Shown here piece after piece: positions 12,133 to 23,894 of a stretch of DNA of 64,000 nt. Position 1 is the first letter of the stretch, and each line of letters starts with the position of its first letter. The notes beneath the pieces are model-generated. The model saw nothing but the letters and a program-made list of their open reading frames with translations, was not told the origin of the DNA and ran no database searches. The stretch is from Corylus avellana. Its lineage: Eukaryota; Streptophyta; Magnoliopsida; Fagales; Betulaceae. A program made the translations under genes and the position numbers. Location of the stretch: the NCBI RefSeq assembly GCF_901000735.1, contig NC_081550.1:12515383-12579382 (forward strand). Direction: 5' to 3'.

Positions 12133-13497
12133 TGTTGTGCAAATTTATTTAACTCGCAAGTGCACGAATCGTTTGTAGTTTAATGGATTGCAAGTGCGAG
12201 GTCGAACCGACAAAAAATTGTATTTTTGAAAGATCAACTTATATCTAAACCAATTTTACCCTTTCCTAGTTTCAAAAGGGTTTTTTGAATTTGGTTTTGA
12301 AAATTAAAAGACTAAACATAAAACAAATAAACTAAGTAAATCAATAGATAAAGGTACTAAGGATGCGGAATTCACACTCATCGAATCATAACAACATACT
12401 CTATGTTCATCAATATTAATCCGAACTTCTTACAATTTAAATCTTATGTATATTTTACTATGCTTCAAAGAATTAATCAAAATCATCCCATGTATCCATT
12501 CATTGACCAAATCACAAAAGGAATCCAAATTTAATTGAAACACCAGATGTATCCGTAGAACAAATTACAAGGAATATCCAATTTTTATGAGTTAAAAACC
12601 AAGCAATCAATTATGTGAAATTATCCTAAATCATCAAGTATATCCAAAAATCATGCCACATATTGAAAGGGGTAAAACAATTGAAATAATAAACCAATAA
12701 AATCGGAATAATAAAAACTTGCAATAAAGCAATGTTGTTCTTCATCGGTGAGGCTTCATCCCCAACCTTAGTTGAGAATTTAGCTCCACACAACTATGAA
12801 ACTAAAACCTAAACATAAAGAAAAACTAAACTAAAAGAAAAGCTGTGGATTACATTCTGTCTCCAAAATTGTATCCTAAAACTCGTATCTGGAATTGTAT
12901 ATTTTCTTGAATGCAAATAAGTCTATTTATAGGCTTAGGAAAGTCCTAGAAACCCTATTAAACCTAGATAATTTGAAGGTCTGTCTCACAGTCAAAATAA
13001 AAGTCTCAAATTGGAATAGGATTCGTTCAAATTTGTGTCCTTTTATTGCAGGGAAATTTTGGTATAGTAACCGTCCGAATTAGGAAAATCCTATTTCATA
13101 GTGAATTGTAGCATCTTGAGTTAGCTTTCCAATGCCGCTTGAATTACTTCAATCCGATATTTAAGCAGAAAGCTATAGTCAAAATACTGAGACGTGCAGA
13201 ATCTGAATTTGAATCCAATCCGAAATTTTATCCAATCTGAACTTTAATCCAATCTGATCTTTAATCCGATTTAACCCTTTCTTAGATTTGGTTAAACTTA
13301 ACCACATCATCTAGGTCTTCTCAAAGTATGCTTTCTTCCAAACTTTGCATTTTTTCCTTTAAAGATGTAGTTTTTCTTCAATGACCTACAAAATACTAAA
13401 GACACAAAACTAACACAAAACATTAAATAATGACACAACTAAAGGATTAACTAATGTAAATAAAGGGGTCCAAGTATGCAATATTTGGCACTTATCA
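12133..13497 (-). repeat. Class B LTR, 5' LTR of B2
   Basis: Same ends as the partner at 7690-9075 and collinear throughout, with scattered base changes and small indels, so the insertion is not recent. Confidence 0.85.
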
Positions 13498-13900
13498 GTT
13501 ACATTTTGAGTTGGTTTTCAAATGCCACTTGAATCACCTCAATCGGATATTTGAGCTAAAAGTTACGGTTAAAATACCGAGATATATGCAAAATCCAAAT
13601 CTGAATCAAATCCGATTTTGACTCCAATTTGAGAAATTCCGATTTAATCATTTTCTTTATTTGATTAAACTTAACCACATCATATAGGTCATCTATTATG
13701 TTTGGCTAAGCTTAACCATATCTTCTAGGTCTTCCCAATTTGCCTTTAAGCTTGGAGCTTTTCCGGAAATGATTTCTTTTCTTCCATGACCTATAAAACA
13801 AAGAAAATACAAAAATGAAATAAAATTGCATAGACTAACAAAACTAAGGAATTAACAAATATAAATTAAGGGGCTAAAATACATATATTTTATCACTTAA
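13498..13900 (-). repeat. Class A LTR (minus), part 2
   Basis: Continuation of the LTR interrupted at 7689. It reads into the LTR start (plus strand ...GGGGCTAAAATACATATATTTTATCACTTA) at the edge of a 100-N gap. Confidence 0.75.
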
Positions 13901-14000
13901 NNNNNNNNNNNNNNNNNNNNNNNNNNNNNNNNNNNNNNNNNNNNNNNNNNNNNNNNNNNNNNNNNNNNNNNNNNNNNNNNNNNNNNNNNNNNNNNNNNNN
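13901..14000. other. Assembly gap (100 N)
   Basis: Undetermined bases. The size of the missing sequence is unknown. Confidence 0.99.
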
Positions 14001-14168
14001 ATTGATCCTAGACTTGCAACAAAAAAATAAACAAATAAACCAATCAAAAATCAAAATTAAAAATCAAAAACAAAATTAGAAAAATAAAATAAAGCAAAAA
14101 AGAATTAAGTCGAATTCAATCTTTAAAACTTAATAATGCAACTGCTAAGCAATCCCCATCAACGGTGC
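14001..14168 (-). other. Leader and primer-binding site of a class C element
   Basis: A/T-rich minus-strand leader ending (plus strand) in ATCCCCATCAACGGTGC, the reverse of a tRNA-Asp-type primer-binding site. The site is split by the LTR inserted at 14169, and the rest (CAAAAATTGATGTGG) resumes after 15360. Confidence 0.6.
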
Positions 14169-15359
14169 TAATGTGTGCCAAATATTGCACATTTGGACCC
14201 CTTAATTTACATTAATTAATCCTTTAGCCGTGTCATAATCTAATGCATTGTATTAGTTTTATGTTTTTAGGTTGTTGAAGGAAAACTGTGCATTTAAAGT
14301 GAAAAATACAAACTTTGGAAGAAAGCTGGAAAAAGTGCCATCAAAGTAGGATCGAGCGCATCATCTCGCGCTCGAGCACATGTGCGCTTGATCCCAGATG
14401 GGTCACACTCGAGCACACCCACGTCCACCAACAAGCCGCAAGCACCTAAGTGCCGCGCCGTAAGGGAAGAGCTACATGCCTGAGTGCAATCAAGCGCACT
14501 GGTCATGTGCTCGAGTGCACTGGTCTGCCAGATATGACCTAGCGCCGTTTTTTAGGTTTTAAACCCTAAAAGCCTCTATAAATACGTTGTTAAACTTCAA
14601 GAAAAGGGGGCCGGAGACCAAGTCCAAAATTATCTACAGTTTTTCTCCCTTTAGTTTTAGTTTTCTTTAGGTTTAGATTTATTTTTTAATAATCATATGG
14701 AGCTAAATTCTTAGTTAAGGTTGATGATGAAGCCCCACCGATGAAGAGCGACAACACTTTTGTAAGTCAATATTATTATGATTTTATGGGTTTTTAAAGT
14801 TTCAATTGTTTTGCTTTAATTCAATGATTGAAATTACTTTTGGATATCTATTGTGATTCCCGGATACATGTGATGTTTTAGGAGAATTTCATATAATTGT
14901 TTGCTTGGATCTCCATTAAAATAAATGGGATATCTATTTGTTTTTTGTCCGACAGATACAATAGATGATTTGGTTAAATCTGGATATCTTTTGTGATTTT
15001 GTACAATGGATGGATACATTAGATCTTTTGATTGATTTGTGAAGCATAGCATGACATACGTAGGTTTGTATTTGTGAGAACGTAAGATTTTATTGATGAA
15101 CATGGAATGTGTTGTTCCGACTTGGTGGGTGTGGACTCCACAACTTTAGTCTTTTTATCTTGTGATTATTTTTATTTTATTTAATTTATGTTTGTTTATC
15201 TTCAAAATCAAAAACCTTTTGGAAATAGGTGAGAATAAAATTAGTTTAGAATAAAATTCTTCTCAAAAACACAATTCTCTGTGAAATCGACCTCGCACTT
15301 GCAAAAACCTTTATTGCAAACAATTCGTACACTTGCAAGTAATTATAATTTCCACAATA
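14169..15359 (+). repeat. Solo class B-like LTR (D), flanked by GGTGC/AGTGC
   Basis: It begins TAATGTGTGCCAAATATTGC (TGATG... with G to A) and ends CCACAATA. The flanks GGTGC (14164-14168) and AGTGC (15360-15364) differ at one base and are a likely target duplication. It contains CG-rich motifs at 14347-14515, a TATA box near 14576 and the ATCTATT...AATAGAT repeat near 14930-14965. It has no internal domain, so it is a solo LTR. Confidence 0.7.
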
Positions 15360-15371
15360 AGTGCCAAAAAT

Positions 15372-15486
15372 TGATGTGGTCTTTTTGTATGCAAAAATAT
15401 CAATAATAAAAGTACCACTCGCAATAGAACGAATCCTTGTAGGAAAGGCTATATTGAGGGTGTTGAACCTCAAGGATTATGCAGGT
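15372..15486 (-). repeat. Class C LTR (minus), part 1
   Basis: It begins TGATGTGGTCTTTTTGTATG, like 5900. It is interrupted at 15486 by solo LTR E and resumes at 16679. Confidence 0.65.
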
Positions 15487-16673
15487 TGATGAGTGCCAAA
15501 TATTGTATATTTGGGCCCCTTAACTTATGTTTGTTAAGCTCTTAGCTGTATTAATTTCTGATGTTTTTTGTTAGTTTTGGTGTTTTGGTGTGTTGCAGGT
15601 CATTAAGAGAAAACTGCAGTTTGAGGGTGGAAACAAGCAAAGGAATTGAAGATCCCTGGAAGTGCGATCGAGCGCACAGAGCGGCGATCGAGCGCACCTG
15701 TGCTCAAGCCCATGCACGGCACGCTCAAGCGAATGACCACATCAACCCTAGCACACATTGCTTAAGTGCCGTGCCGCAGGAGCGCTGAAGAGTCGAGTGC
15801 GCTCGAACGCACCATAGGTGCGATCGAGCACACTCACACTGACCTAGCAGCGCCGAACCCTAGTTTTTTTATTAGTTATACAACTTTTTTTCTTGTAACC
15901 ATAGATTGGGAGGCGCCGTTTTAAGCAAAAATACTACGTATTGTCGTTCTTGAACTTTTGCTTCGTTTTCCATTGGAAGTTTTATTTTTCTCATGATGTC
16001 AATTCAATTGTTTATTGTTTTTGTTATCATGAGAGGCTAAAACCTTCAACTAAGGTTGAAGATGAAGCCTCGTCATTGATAAACATACATGTTCTTGTCG
16101 TTTTATATATACAATGAGACTGTTTTATGAAAGTGTTGTTCAAAAGTCAATTCAATTGTTTGATTAAGTTCACTTGATTGGATGTTGGTATCTTACTCAT
16201 GCTTAATTTAATATTCGTTGTGTTTCGTCCGGGGGTACATCGAATGATTGGATTGAGACTAATATCCATTATGGTCTACGGATACAATGGATGATTTGAC
16301 CTCAATTAAATATTCGTTGTGATTCTTTTAACAGATGGATTCATCGAATGATTTAATTTGCATGTTTACAATTTTTGAACAATGTATTTGGGTTGACTAT
16401 TGTATGCATAAAATGTAAGAAATGTTGTTTGATTTGGCGAGGCGGATTCAGAAACCTTAGTAATTTTCCATTACTTGTTTTCATATTGATTAGTTTAGTT
16501 TATGTTTTTGCACGACACAAATATGAAAACTGGAACTACGTTAAGATAAAATTGGGTTAAACTAGAAAATTGATTTTTGCAAACATGTCTCCCTGTGGAT
16601 TCGACCTCGCAATTGCACACACTTTACTGCACACACCTCGTGTGCTTGCAAATACAATTAAATTTGTACATCA
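15487..16673 (+). repeat. Solo LTR (E) with near-perfect CAGGT/CATGT duplication
   Basis: TGATGAGTGCCAAATATTG...TGTACATCA, flanked by CAGGT (15482-15486) and CATGT (16674-16678). CG-rich motifs lie at 15658-15840. Between 16180 and 16350 it has three copies of a unit with inverted arms: ATTCG/CGAAT, ATCCATT/AATGGAT and ATTCG/CGAAT. No internal domain is present. Confidence 0.7.
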
Positions 16674-16678
16674 CATGT

Positions 16679-18003
16679 GTTGTTATCAAGCTTGTCAAGA
16701 TCGAATATAACTCAATTCAAAAGATGATTGTTTTGTTTTTGTTTTTAAGCTAAACACATAAAAGTAAAAGTAAAGATAAAAAGTGATGAGCGCAAGAATA
16801 GGAGGTTGATTTCACCGCTAACGGCATAACAATGGTCAATCATAAATTAACAAGGAAAATTCATACTATGCATGATATAGGGCTCGTCTCACTTAAGTAG
16901 TCAAGAAAATACCATAATTAAGAAATCAGTATAATTTATTTTCGGTTGGCACGGACCGTCTGTCTAACCTCTAGATGTACTGTAGTCTATCTTTCTTAGG
17001 TATGGGCTATCAAATTGCTTAATCAGTTACACAAAATCAAGGAATAAGCATAATTCATTTTCGGGTCTTACGAATTGTCTACCTAAATTACACTAAGCTA
17101 GGGTGTAGTGTAATTCGCCTTCCCTAGGCATGGCCAATCAAACGCACTAAATCATGTGTCAGTTAAAACCGTTATATAACAAGCATTCTTATAATCACAG
17201 AAAATATGAAGGATTGAGTTCAATCAAGATAAAAGGCTTTCTAAGACAAGATAAAAATTTCATAATGATTGAATATAAACTTTAAAACCAAATCTTTAAG
17301 TTATACAACCATCATGCATATAGAAACTTCTTAAACTAAAAATACAATTAAATCATTGTTACTTGGAAAGAGCTACATCAACACCCTATTATGAATTTAG
17401 CTGATCATGGTGATGCTAGAATGGCCTCCTACTATGTTCATCTTCTCTTCAACTTTTCAAGCCTCCAAGAAGATATTTTCTGTCTAAAACTAAGCACACC
17501 TTTCTTCATGGCTTTGAAGCCTATTTATAGGATGTAAAACAAACCCTAGAAGCCTTAGGAATCCCATAAAAATTGTACTTTAGTCTCCTAGTCAAATTAG
17601 GAAGCAATCCTAGTATAAATCGGAATAGGATTCTTCCAGATTTTCGTCCTTATATTGCGGGACGATTATGGCATAGCAAACATCCAAATTACTAAATTTG
17701 TATTTTACAATGATTTATAGTATTTTCAATTCGCTTTCCATTACTATTGGTTTCACCTCAATCTGATACTCGAGTTGACAGTTATGGTCAAAATACTATG
17801 ACATGTGCAGAATCCAAAATTTAATCCAATCCGATTTTAACTCAAATTAGAGAAATTCTGATTTAATCATTTCCTTGATTTGATTAAACTTAGTCACATC
17901 ATATAGGTTATCTATTATGATTCGTTGGGCTTAACCACATCTTCTAGATCTTCTCAAAGTGTGTTTTAAGCCCAAAATCAATGAAATTTCTTGTATCTTT
18001 ATT
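16679..18003 (-). repeat. Class C LTR (minus), part 2
   Basis: It continues the LTR interrupted at 15486. A reverse TATA-like element (CCTATTTATAGG near 17520) and two copies of a unit with TAATTTATTTTCGG / TAATTCATTTTCGG (about 16930-17150) are present. It breaks off near 18003, where an unrelated plus-strand element interior begins. Confidence 0.6.
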
Positions 18004-18332
18004 TTTCTTCTTCTTTTTTATTTTTTTTTATTTTTTATTTTTTAATTCTGTCTTCTAATTTATTTTCTCTGTTTTGTTTTATTTTTGCATGTTATTTTTC
18101 CTGTTTTCTATTGCAGATCCGGAACTGTCCAGGCAACTCTGCACAAGCGTGCTCGAGCCTAGCTTCTTTGCGCTTGATCGCACCTCTCGGTACGCTCGAG
18201 CGCATCTCCTAGGGTGTGCTGCAATAGACCAACTACTGCAATTCCACTCCAAAGCTAAGCTTTCCAGGTCGTTTGTGAGTTTTTTTTTTTTTTTTGATAT
18301 TTTTTTTTTTATTTTAAGTTTGTTAGTTTAAT
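18004..18332 (+). other. T-rich leader of a truncated element (F)
   Basis: Long T tracts, then a cluster of CG-rich motifs at 18145-18215, as in leaders of the neighbouring elements. The LTR and primer-binding site expected upstream are missing. Confidence 0.5.
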
Positions 18333-18871
18333 TCTTGTGAGGAGACATTCCAACACCCCATGGACCATATTCATGTGGCTATAGTCCTTATCACCATGTT
18401 AGAGATTATCCTACCACTAAACAATTTTCTATTATTTTAATGAGCATAGAAGCATATCGTTCTCTAGACCGGGGAATGATCCTTAATTCTGATTCTTATA
18501 ACCCGGCATGGAGCAACTATTCTGATCTCTCATGGAAAGCCCAAGCTCCTGAAAATTGTGCTCCACAATTTCATGAACTGCACAATCAATCATATCCACA
18601 GTTCAATGATCAATCATATTATTCCTCTCAATATCAATCAGCCCCACCACCTTCTAGGTATTCTCCTGGCTTTTCAGAGAAAGTGTTGGCTGCTCTCAAC
18701 AGATTGGTGGCGAACACTCAAGAGTGAGCTAAAGATATTGATATGAGTGGGATAGTAGTTGACGACAAGGAGGACGAAGATGAGCAAATTGAGCCTCCTA
18801 CACATCAAAATCTATTTGAGGACCACTTAGAAGCTTGTCCGACTCACTTTGGGTTCAATGACTTTGATACA
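18333..18871 (+). pseudogene. Degraded nucleocapsid-type gene (F)
   Basis: In frame with the intact relative at 21445 (element G), but the ATG is TTG and the next codon is TGA. The zinc knuckle has lost cysteines (YSCGYSPYHHVRDYP against CSLCHDPYHHAREC in G). The YNPAWSNYSDLSW motif is kept at about 18497-18537. A stop lies at 18725-18727. An acidic tail (VVDDKEDEDEQIEPP) follows up to the class A LTR inserted at 18872. Confidence 0.65.
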
Positions 18872-19695
18872 TGTTAAGTGCCAAAATATTTATATTTTAG
18901 CCCTTAAACTTATGTGTGTTAATTTTTTAGTATGGTTAATTTATGCTATTTTAGTTCCATTATGTGTTTTCCATGCTTTTGTAGGCTTTTGGAAGAAAAG
19001 GAAGTAAGTCTGGAAGATTTGGGCTCAAAGAGAGAATTTGGGAAAAGTTGGCGTTCCTGGCAGTGAGTACAGCCACGTGTGATCGTGCGCACACGGGTTG
19101 CAATCGAGCACACCCATGCGCTAGAGACACATCAGAGGCGGCCAAACTCTCCATTTCCTTCCAAATTAGGGTTTTTCTTGTCCTTGTTGTACAAGGACTT
19201 AAACCTACGATTGTATTAGGGTTTCTAGGTTTACTTGGGTTTTTCTTCTCTTCCACATTTTATTTTTGTTATGTAGTTTATACTTTAATTGGGGCTAGAT
19301 TGAAGCCCTAGTCATGACTATTTATGATTTCAATATTGGCGCATTTGCTACAATTATATTTTGGTGTCTTTAACTTGATTAATTTCTGTTTTCTTGTATT
19401 CCTCATGTGTTTGCCTGATCAACATATGCATGTGGTATGGACTAGTTAATTAAATCAATTTGGATGACCGAGACCTGGATTTAATAAGAGTAGCAAAAGC
19501 AATTCACATCGGGTTCTTGGGTTAATCAACATGGAAAACCGGGAGAATACACCAACGCCCTAAGTTCTGTGTGTTTATCAATTTCCATAGATTTATTCTT
19601 TTTTTAAAGAACAACTTAGCATACACCCATGCTAAATCCTTTAAGAAAGAAAAGAGTTAGAGTATACACCCATGCCTAACTCGTTGCTTAGGGAA
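18872..19695 (+). repeat. Class A LTR, 3' end lost
   Basis: It begins TGTTAAGTGCCAAAATATTT. It has CG-rich motifs at 19075-19130 and three of the four ATACACCCATGC-type motifs, then is cut at GCTTAGGGAA by the next LTR. Confidence 0.75.
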
Positions 19696-21037
19696 TAATA
19701 AGTGCTAAAATATTCATATTTTCAGCCCTTAACTTACATGTTTTAATCCTTTGGCTTTAGTTAATTAGGCCATTTTGATTCTTTTTTGTGTTTTCCATAC
19801 TTTTGCAGGCTTTTGAAAGAAAATGAAGTAAATCTAGAAGATTTGGGCTCAAAGAGAGAAGATGGGAAAAATGGGAGCCCTGACACTACAATCGACCACA
19901 GGTTCCCTGCGATTGACCGCAATACCAGAGAAGACAAAGTATGAAGCAGGCCACGAGCGCTCGACCGCAGACTTGCGATCGAGCACACACAGGTTGCGAT
20001 TGATCGCACCTGTGCGCAAGAGACACATCAAAGCTGTGGCATGAATGCTAGTATTTCCATATTAGGGTTTTCCAACTCCCAATTGTAATAGGTTTTGAAA
20101 CGCTATGAAATTCCTAGGTTTACTAGTTTGTCAAGGACTTTTAAAGCCTATAAATAGACCCTTAAGCCTCTAGAGTAGGTATGCTTTGTAAGGAGAAGAA
20201 TTGGAGCTCTTCAAGTCCAAGTTTCGGGTTTATTCTTTTGCTTTCTTTTCTTTTCTTTTCTTTTATGAAGATGTTTAACATCAACTTTATGTGTAACTAA
20301 TTCTATCAGTAGGGGTAGATTGAAGCCCTAGTTATGTTTTGTTAATATTCAATATTGGCGCCTTTGTGATGATCTTGTTATGATATCTAACTTGATTAAT
20401 ACCTAGTTTCATGAATCCCTCATATGTGTGTGTCTGATCAACATGTGCATGTGGTATGGGCTAATTAGTTAAATTAATTTGGATGATCAAATCCTGGGTT
20501 TAACATAAGTAACAAAAGTAATTCACACCGGGTTCTTGGGTTAATCAACATAGGGAACCGGGAATATACACCCATGCCCTAGGCCTCATGTGTTTGTCGA
20601 TTTCCACAGAATATATTCTTTCCTAGAGAACAACTTAGTATACACCATGCTAAATCCTTTAGAGAAGAAAAGAGTTAGAGTATACACCCATGCCTAACTC
20701 GTTGCTTAGGGAAATCTATAGCTTAAGGAGTATACACCCATGCCTTTAGGTTGACAAACATTAGATAAACATAACTTGATCAAAGCATTGGCATATTGAT
20801 ATATTAGCTTAATATAAATAGTGGTGGATATCAATGCCCTACCATTTTATCATTATCAATTTAAATCGAATCTCTTGTTTTATTTTACTTTGGGAATTGG
20901 TTTTAAGACAAGATTCAGCAATTCTCGTGGGAATGACCCCGTATTTGCACACTATACTACTATGTTGGCCTCGTGCACTTGCGGGTAAAACATCTAGTTA
21001 TTTGCCTATTAATTTAGGTAGGTAATTGTGAACAACA
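19696..21037 (+). repeat. Class A LTR, 5' LTR of element G
   Basis: TAATAAGTGC...GAACAACA (first G mutated to A). It has CG-rich motifs at 19895-20020, a TATA box at 20146-20158, a TTGGCGCC octamer near 20350 and four TATACACCCATGCC-type motifs at 20565-20740. The primer-binding site follows directly. Confidence 0.8.
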
Positions 21038-21444
21038 AGTTTTTGGCACCGTTGCCGAGGATTGCGGAAAATTTTGTTTAGAATTAATTTCCTTTAGTTT
21101 TGTTATTTTCATTTCCAATTTTTAATTTTGGTTTAATTTATTTTTATTTTAAATTTTTCTATTTTTCTATTTTTTTTCCGCAATTCCTGTTTTGCCTCTG
21201 GAGGTGCGCTCGAGCACCCAACTAGGGAGATCGAGTGCACCAGTGCGATCGAGCTCATCTCATGGTGCGATCAATCATACATATAGAGAGCAGTACAGTT
21301 ACTGCGCTAACTATAGATCTGATTTTTTTTTTCTTTTTTTTCATGCAGGGTGATTCGAGTCTGCATATTAGTAAGTTTTTATTTTTAAGTTTGTTTTTAT
21401 TTCCCTTTTTATTTTAACTCATTTTTGTTATTTTATTTTCACAC
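21038..21444 (+). other. Primer-binding site and leader of element G
   Basis: Primer-binding site TGGCACCGTTGCCGAGGA at 21044-21061. The leader has four CG-rich motifs (21198-21275) and a perfect hairpin GCAGTAcagtTACTGC at 21291-21306. Confidence 0.7.
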
Positions 21445-22128
21445 ATGTGGGGAGGCGTTCCGACACCCCATGGACCATGTTCTTTATGCCACGACCCTTA
21501 TCATCATGCTAGAGAATGTCCTTCAATAAGACAAATTTCTAACAAAATTTTTGGGCATAAGAACACATCATATTTTAGACCGAGGAACGGCCGCTATTTT
21601 GATTCCTGTAACCCAACATGGAGTCAACAGTCAAATCTCTCATGGCAAGCTTCCGGAATTCATGCTCAACAATCTCATGGACTGCAACATCATTCATATC
21701 AGCAATTCTATAATCCTGCATATTCTTTTCAATCAGCTCCACAACAGCAATGTTAGGCTGAACCACCTTCTCTTATAGATATGGTAAATACATTGATTGA
21801 GACTACACAACAAGCATTTGAGGAGATGATGACCTACTTCAAACCAAAAGGCAATAGTCTCAAAGAAGAAGAAACATATCAAGAGGAGCCATTTTCCACC
21901 TATTGGCCTTCACAATACCAAGAAGAGGAGCCATCTCCCATATATGATCACTTGGACTCTTCTCCACATCAACAATATCAAGAAGAACCACCTCCTCCAA
22001 AAAGGTCTGCCTTAGAAGAAGCAATTGCTACCTTGGAAGAACAATATGCTGACTTTACAAAACATACAACAGCTCTTCTTAGCCGCATGGAGGAAAGAGA
22101 GCAATCATTTGAATGGATGGAGGCCCAC
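21445..22128 (+). pseudogene. Nucleocapsid-type gene of element G, one internal stop
   Basis: Begins MWGGVPTPHGPCSLCHDPYHH. The zinc knuckle C-x2-C-x4-H-x4-C is intact, and the gag motif appears as CNPTWSQQSNLSW. A single TAG at 21754 splits the frame; the same frame then continues as AEPPSLIDMVNTLIE through a Glu/Pro-rich region with repeated EEEPSP / QYQEEPPPP blocks. It has no capsid domain. The frame is cut by element B1, whose first three LTR bases (TGA, 22129-22131) supply the final stop. The full C-terminus is therefore unknown. Confidence 0.7.
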
Positions 22129-23467
22129 TGATAAGTGCCAAATATTGCATATTTGGACCCCTGTATTTACATTAGTTAATCCTTTACCTATGTCGTTATT
22201 TAATATTTTGTGTTAGTTTTGTGTTTTTAGTATTTTGTAGGTCGTTGAAGAAAAACTACAGCTTTAAAGGGAAAAATGCGAAGTTTCGAAGAAAGCATAC
22301 TTTGAGAAGACCTAGATTGTGTGGTTAAGTCTAACCAAATCCAAGAAAAGGTTAAATCAGATTAAAGTTCAGATTGGATAAGATTTCGGATCGGATTCAA
22401 ATTCAGATTCTGCACACGTCTTAGTATTTTGATCATAACTCTCCGTTCAAATATCGGATTGAAGTGATTCAAACGGAATTGGAAAGCTAGCTCAAAATAC
22501 TACAATTTGTTGTGAAATAGGATTTTCGTAATTCGTACAGTTTCTATGCCAAAATCGCCCCGCAATTAAAGGACACAAATCTGGACGAATCCTATTCCGA
22601 TTTCAGACTTCTATTTTAACTGGGAGACAGACCTCCGAATTATCTAGGTTTACTTGGGCTTCTAGGACTTCCCTAAGCCTATAAATAGACTTCTTTGCAT
22701 TCAAGAAAAGATACACAATCCCAGAGAGCAAAATTCTTTTGTTTAGTTTTTCTTTAGGTTTAGGTTTAGGTTTAGATTTTATTTTTATGTGGAGCTAAAT
22801 TCCCAACTAAGGTTGGGGATGAAGCCTCACCGATGAAGAACAACATCACTTTTATGTAAGTTTTTATTATTATGATTTTATTGGGTTTTTTATTTCAATT
22901 GTTTTACTTTTAATCAATTGTATGGATTGATTCTTGGATATCTCTTGTGATTCAAGGATACATGTGATAATTTGAGATAATTTCATATGATTGATTGCTT
23001 GGCTTTTAACTCATAAAAATTGGATATCCCTTGTGATTTGTTCTACGGATACATCTGGTGTTTCAATTCAATTTGGATTCCTTTTGTGATTTGGTCAATG
23101 AATGGATACATTGGATGGTTTTGATTAATTCTTTGAAGTATAGTAAAACATATCTATGATTTAATTTGTGAGAACTTCGGATTAATATTGATGAACATAA
23201 AGTATGTTGTTATGATTTGGTGAGTGTGAATTTCCAAACCTTAGTACCTTTATCCTTAGATTTACTTCTTTTATTTAGTTTATGTTTATCCCTTAATTTT
23301 GAAAACTCAAAAATCAAAACCCTTTTGGAACTAGATTAGGATTTAATTAGTTTAGATATAAATTGCTCTTTCAAAAATACAATTCTTTGTGGGATCGACC
23401 TCGCACTTGCAATCCATTAAACTACAATTGATTCGTGCACTTGCGAGTTAAATAAATTTGCACAACA
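22129..23467 (+). repeat. Class B LTR, 5' LTR of B1
   Basis: TGATAAGTGCCAAATATTGC...TTTGCACAACA. A TATA box lies near 22678-22690. Three repeats of the GGATATC...TTGTGATT...GGATACAT unit lie between 22935 and 23125. Unlike class A LTRs it has no CG-rich cluster near its start. Confidence 0.85.
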
Positions 23468-23473
23468 AGTTTT

Positions 23474-23491
23474 TGGCGCCGTTGCCGGTGA
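23474..23491 (+). promoter_or_regulatory. Primer-binding site of B1 (tRNA-Asp type)
   Basis: TGGCGCCGTTGCCGGTGA differs from the tRNA-Asp complement at one base, the best-preserved site in the window. Confidence 0.85.
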
Positions 23492-23894
23492 ATTGTTCAA
23501 TTTTTGAAACCAATTTATTTCTAAATTAGTTTTATTCTTCTACTAGTTATAATTAGGATTTTATTTTTCTGCAATTTGTTTTGTTTTATTCGTATTACTT
23601 AAAAAAAAAAAAAAAAGATTTTTCTTGTTGCTTTTTGTTTTGTTTGGCTTGTTTTACAGTTCTGCCGCAGCACCTTCCGCACATCAGCGCGATCGAGCGC
23701 ACTCATAGCAAAAGCAGCAGTTCCGTAGATCTTTGCCAAAAATTTATTTTTGGTCCTTTTTGTGAGTTTTTAAATTTTCATTTTCATTTTTTTTTATTGT
23801 GTTAGCTGTTCTTTTAGTTTATTTTATTTAAAAAAAAAAAAATTTGGTTAATATTTTATGTGGGATATCTGCATGCTAAAAAGTGAGGGGAAGC

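Larger units (their letters stand above)
7690..13497 (-). mobile_element. Element B2: non-autonomous gypsy-type element with nucleocapsid-only gene
   Basis: A complete LTR element read on the minus strand: 5' LTR 12133-13497, primer-binding site and leader 11569-12132, broken gene 10456-11568, 3' non-coding region 9076-10455, 3' LTR 7690-9075. It has no capsid, protease, reverse transcriptase or integrase sequence. It lies inside a reverse class A LTR; flanks ATAGT and GTTAC do not form a clean 5-bp duplication. Confidence 0.85.
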
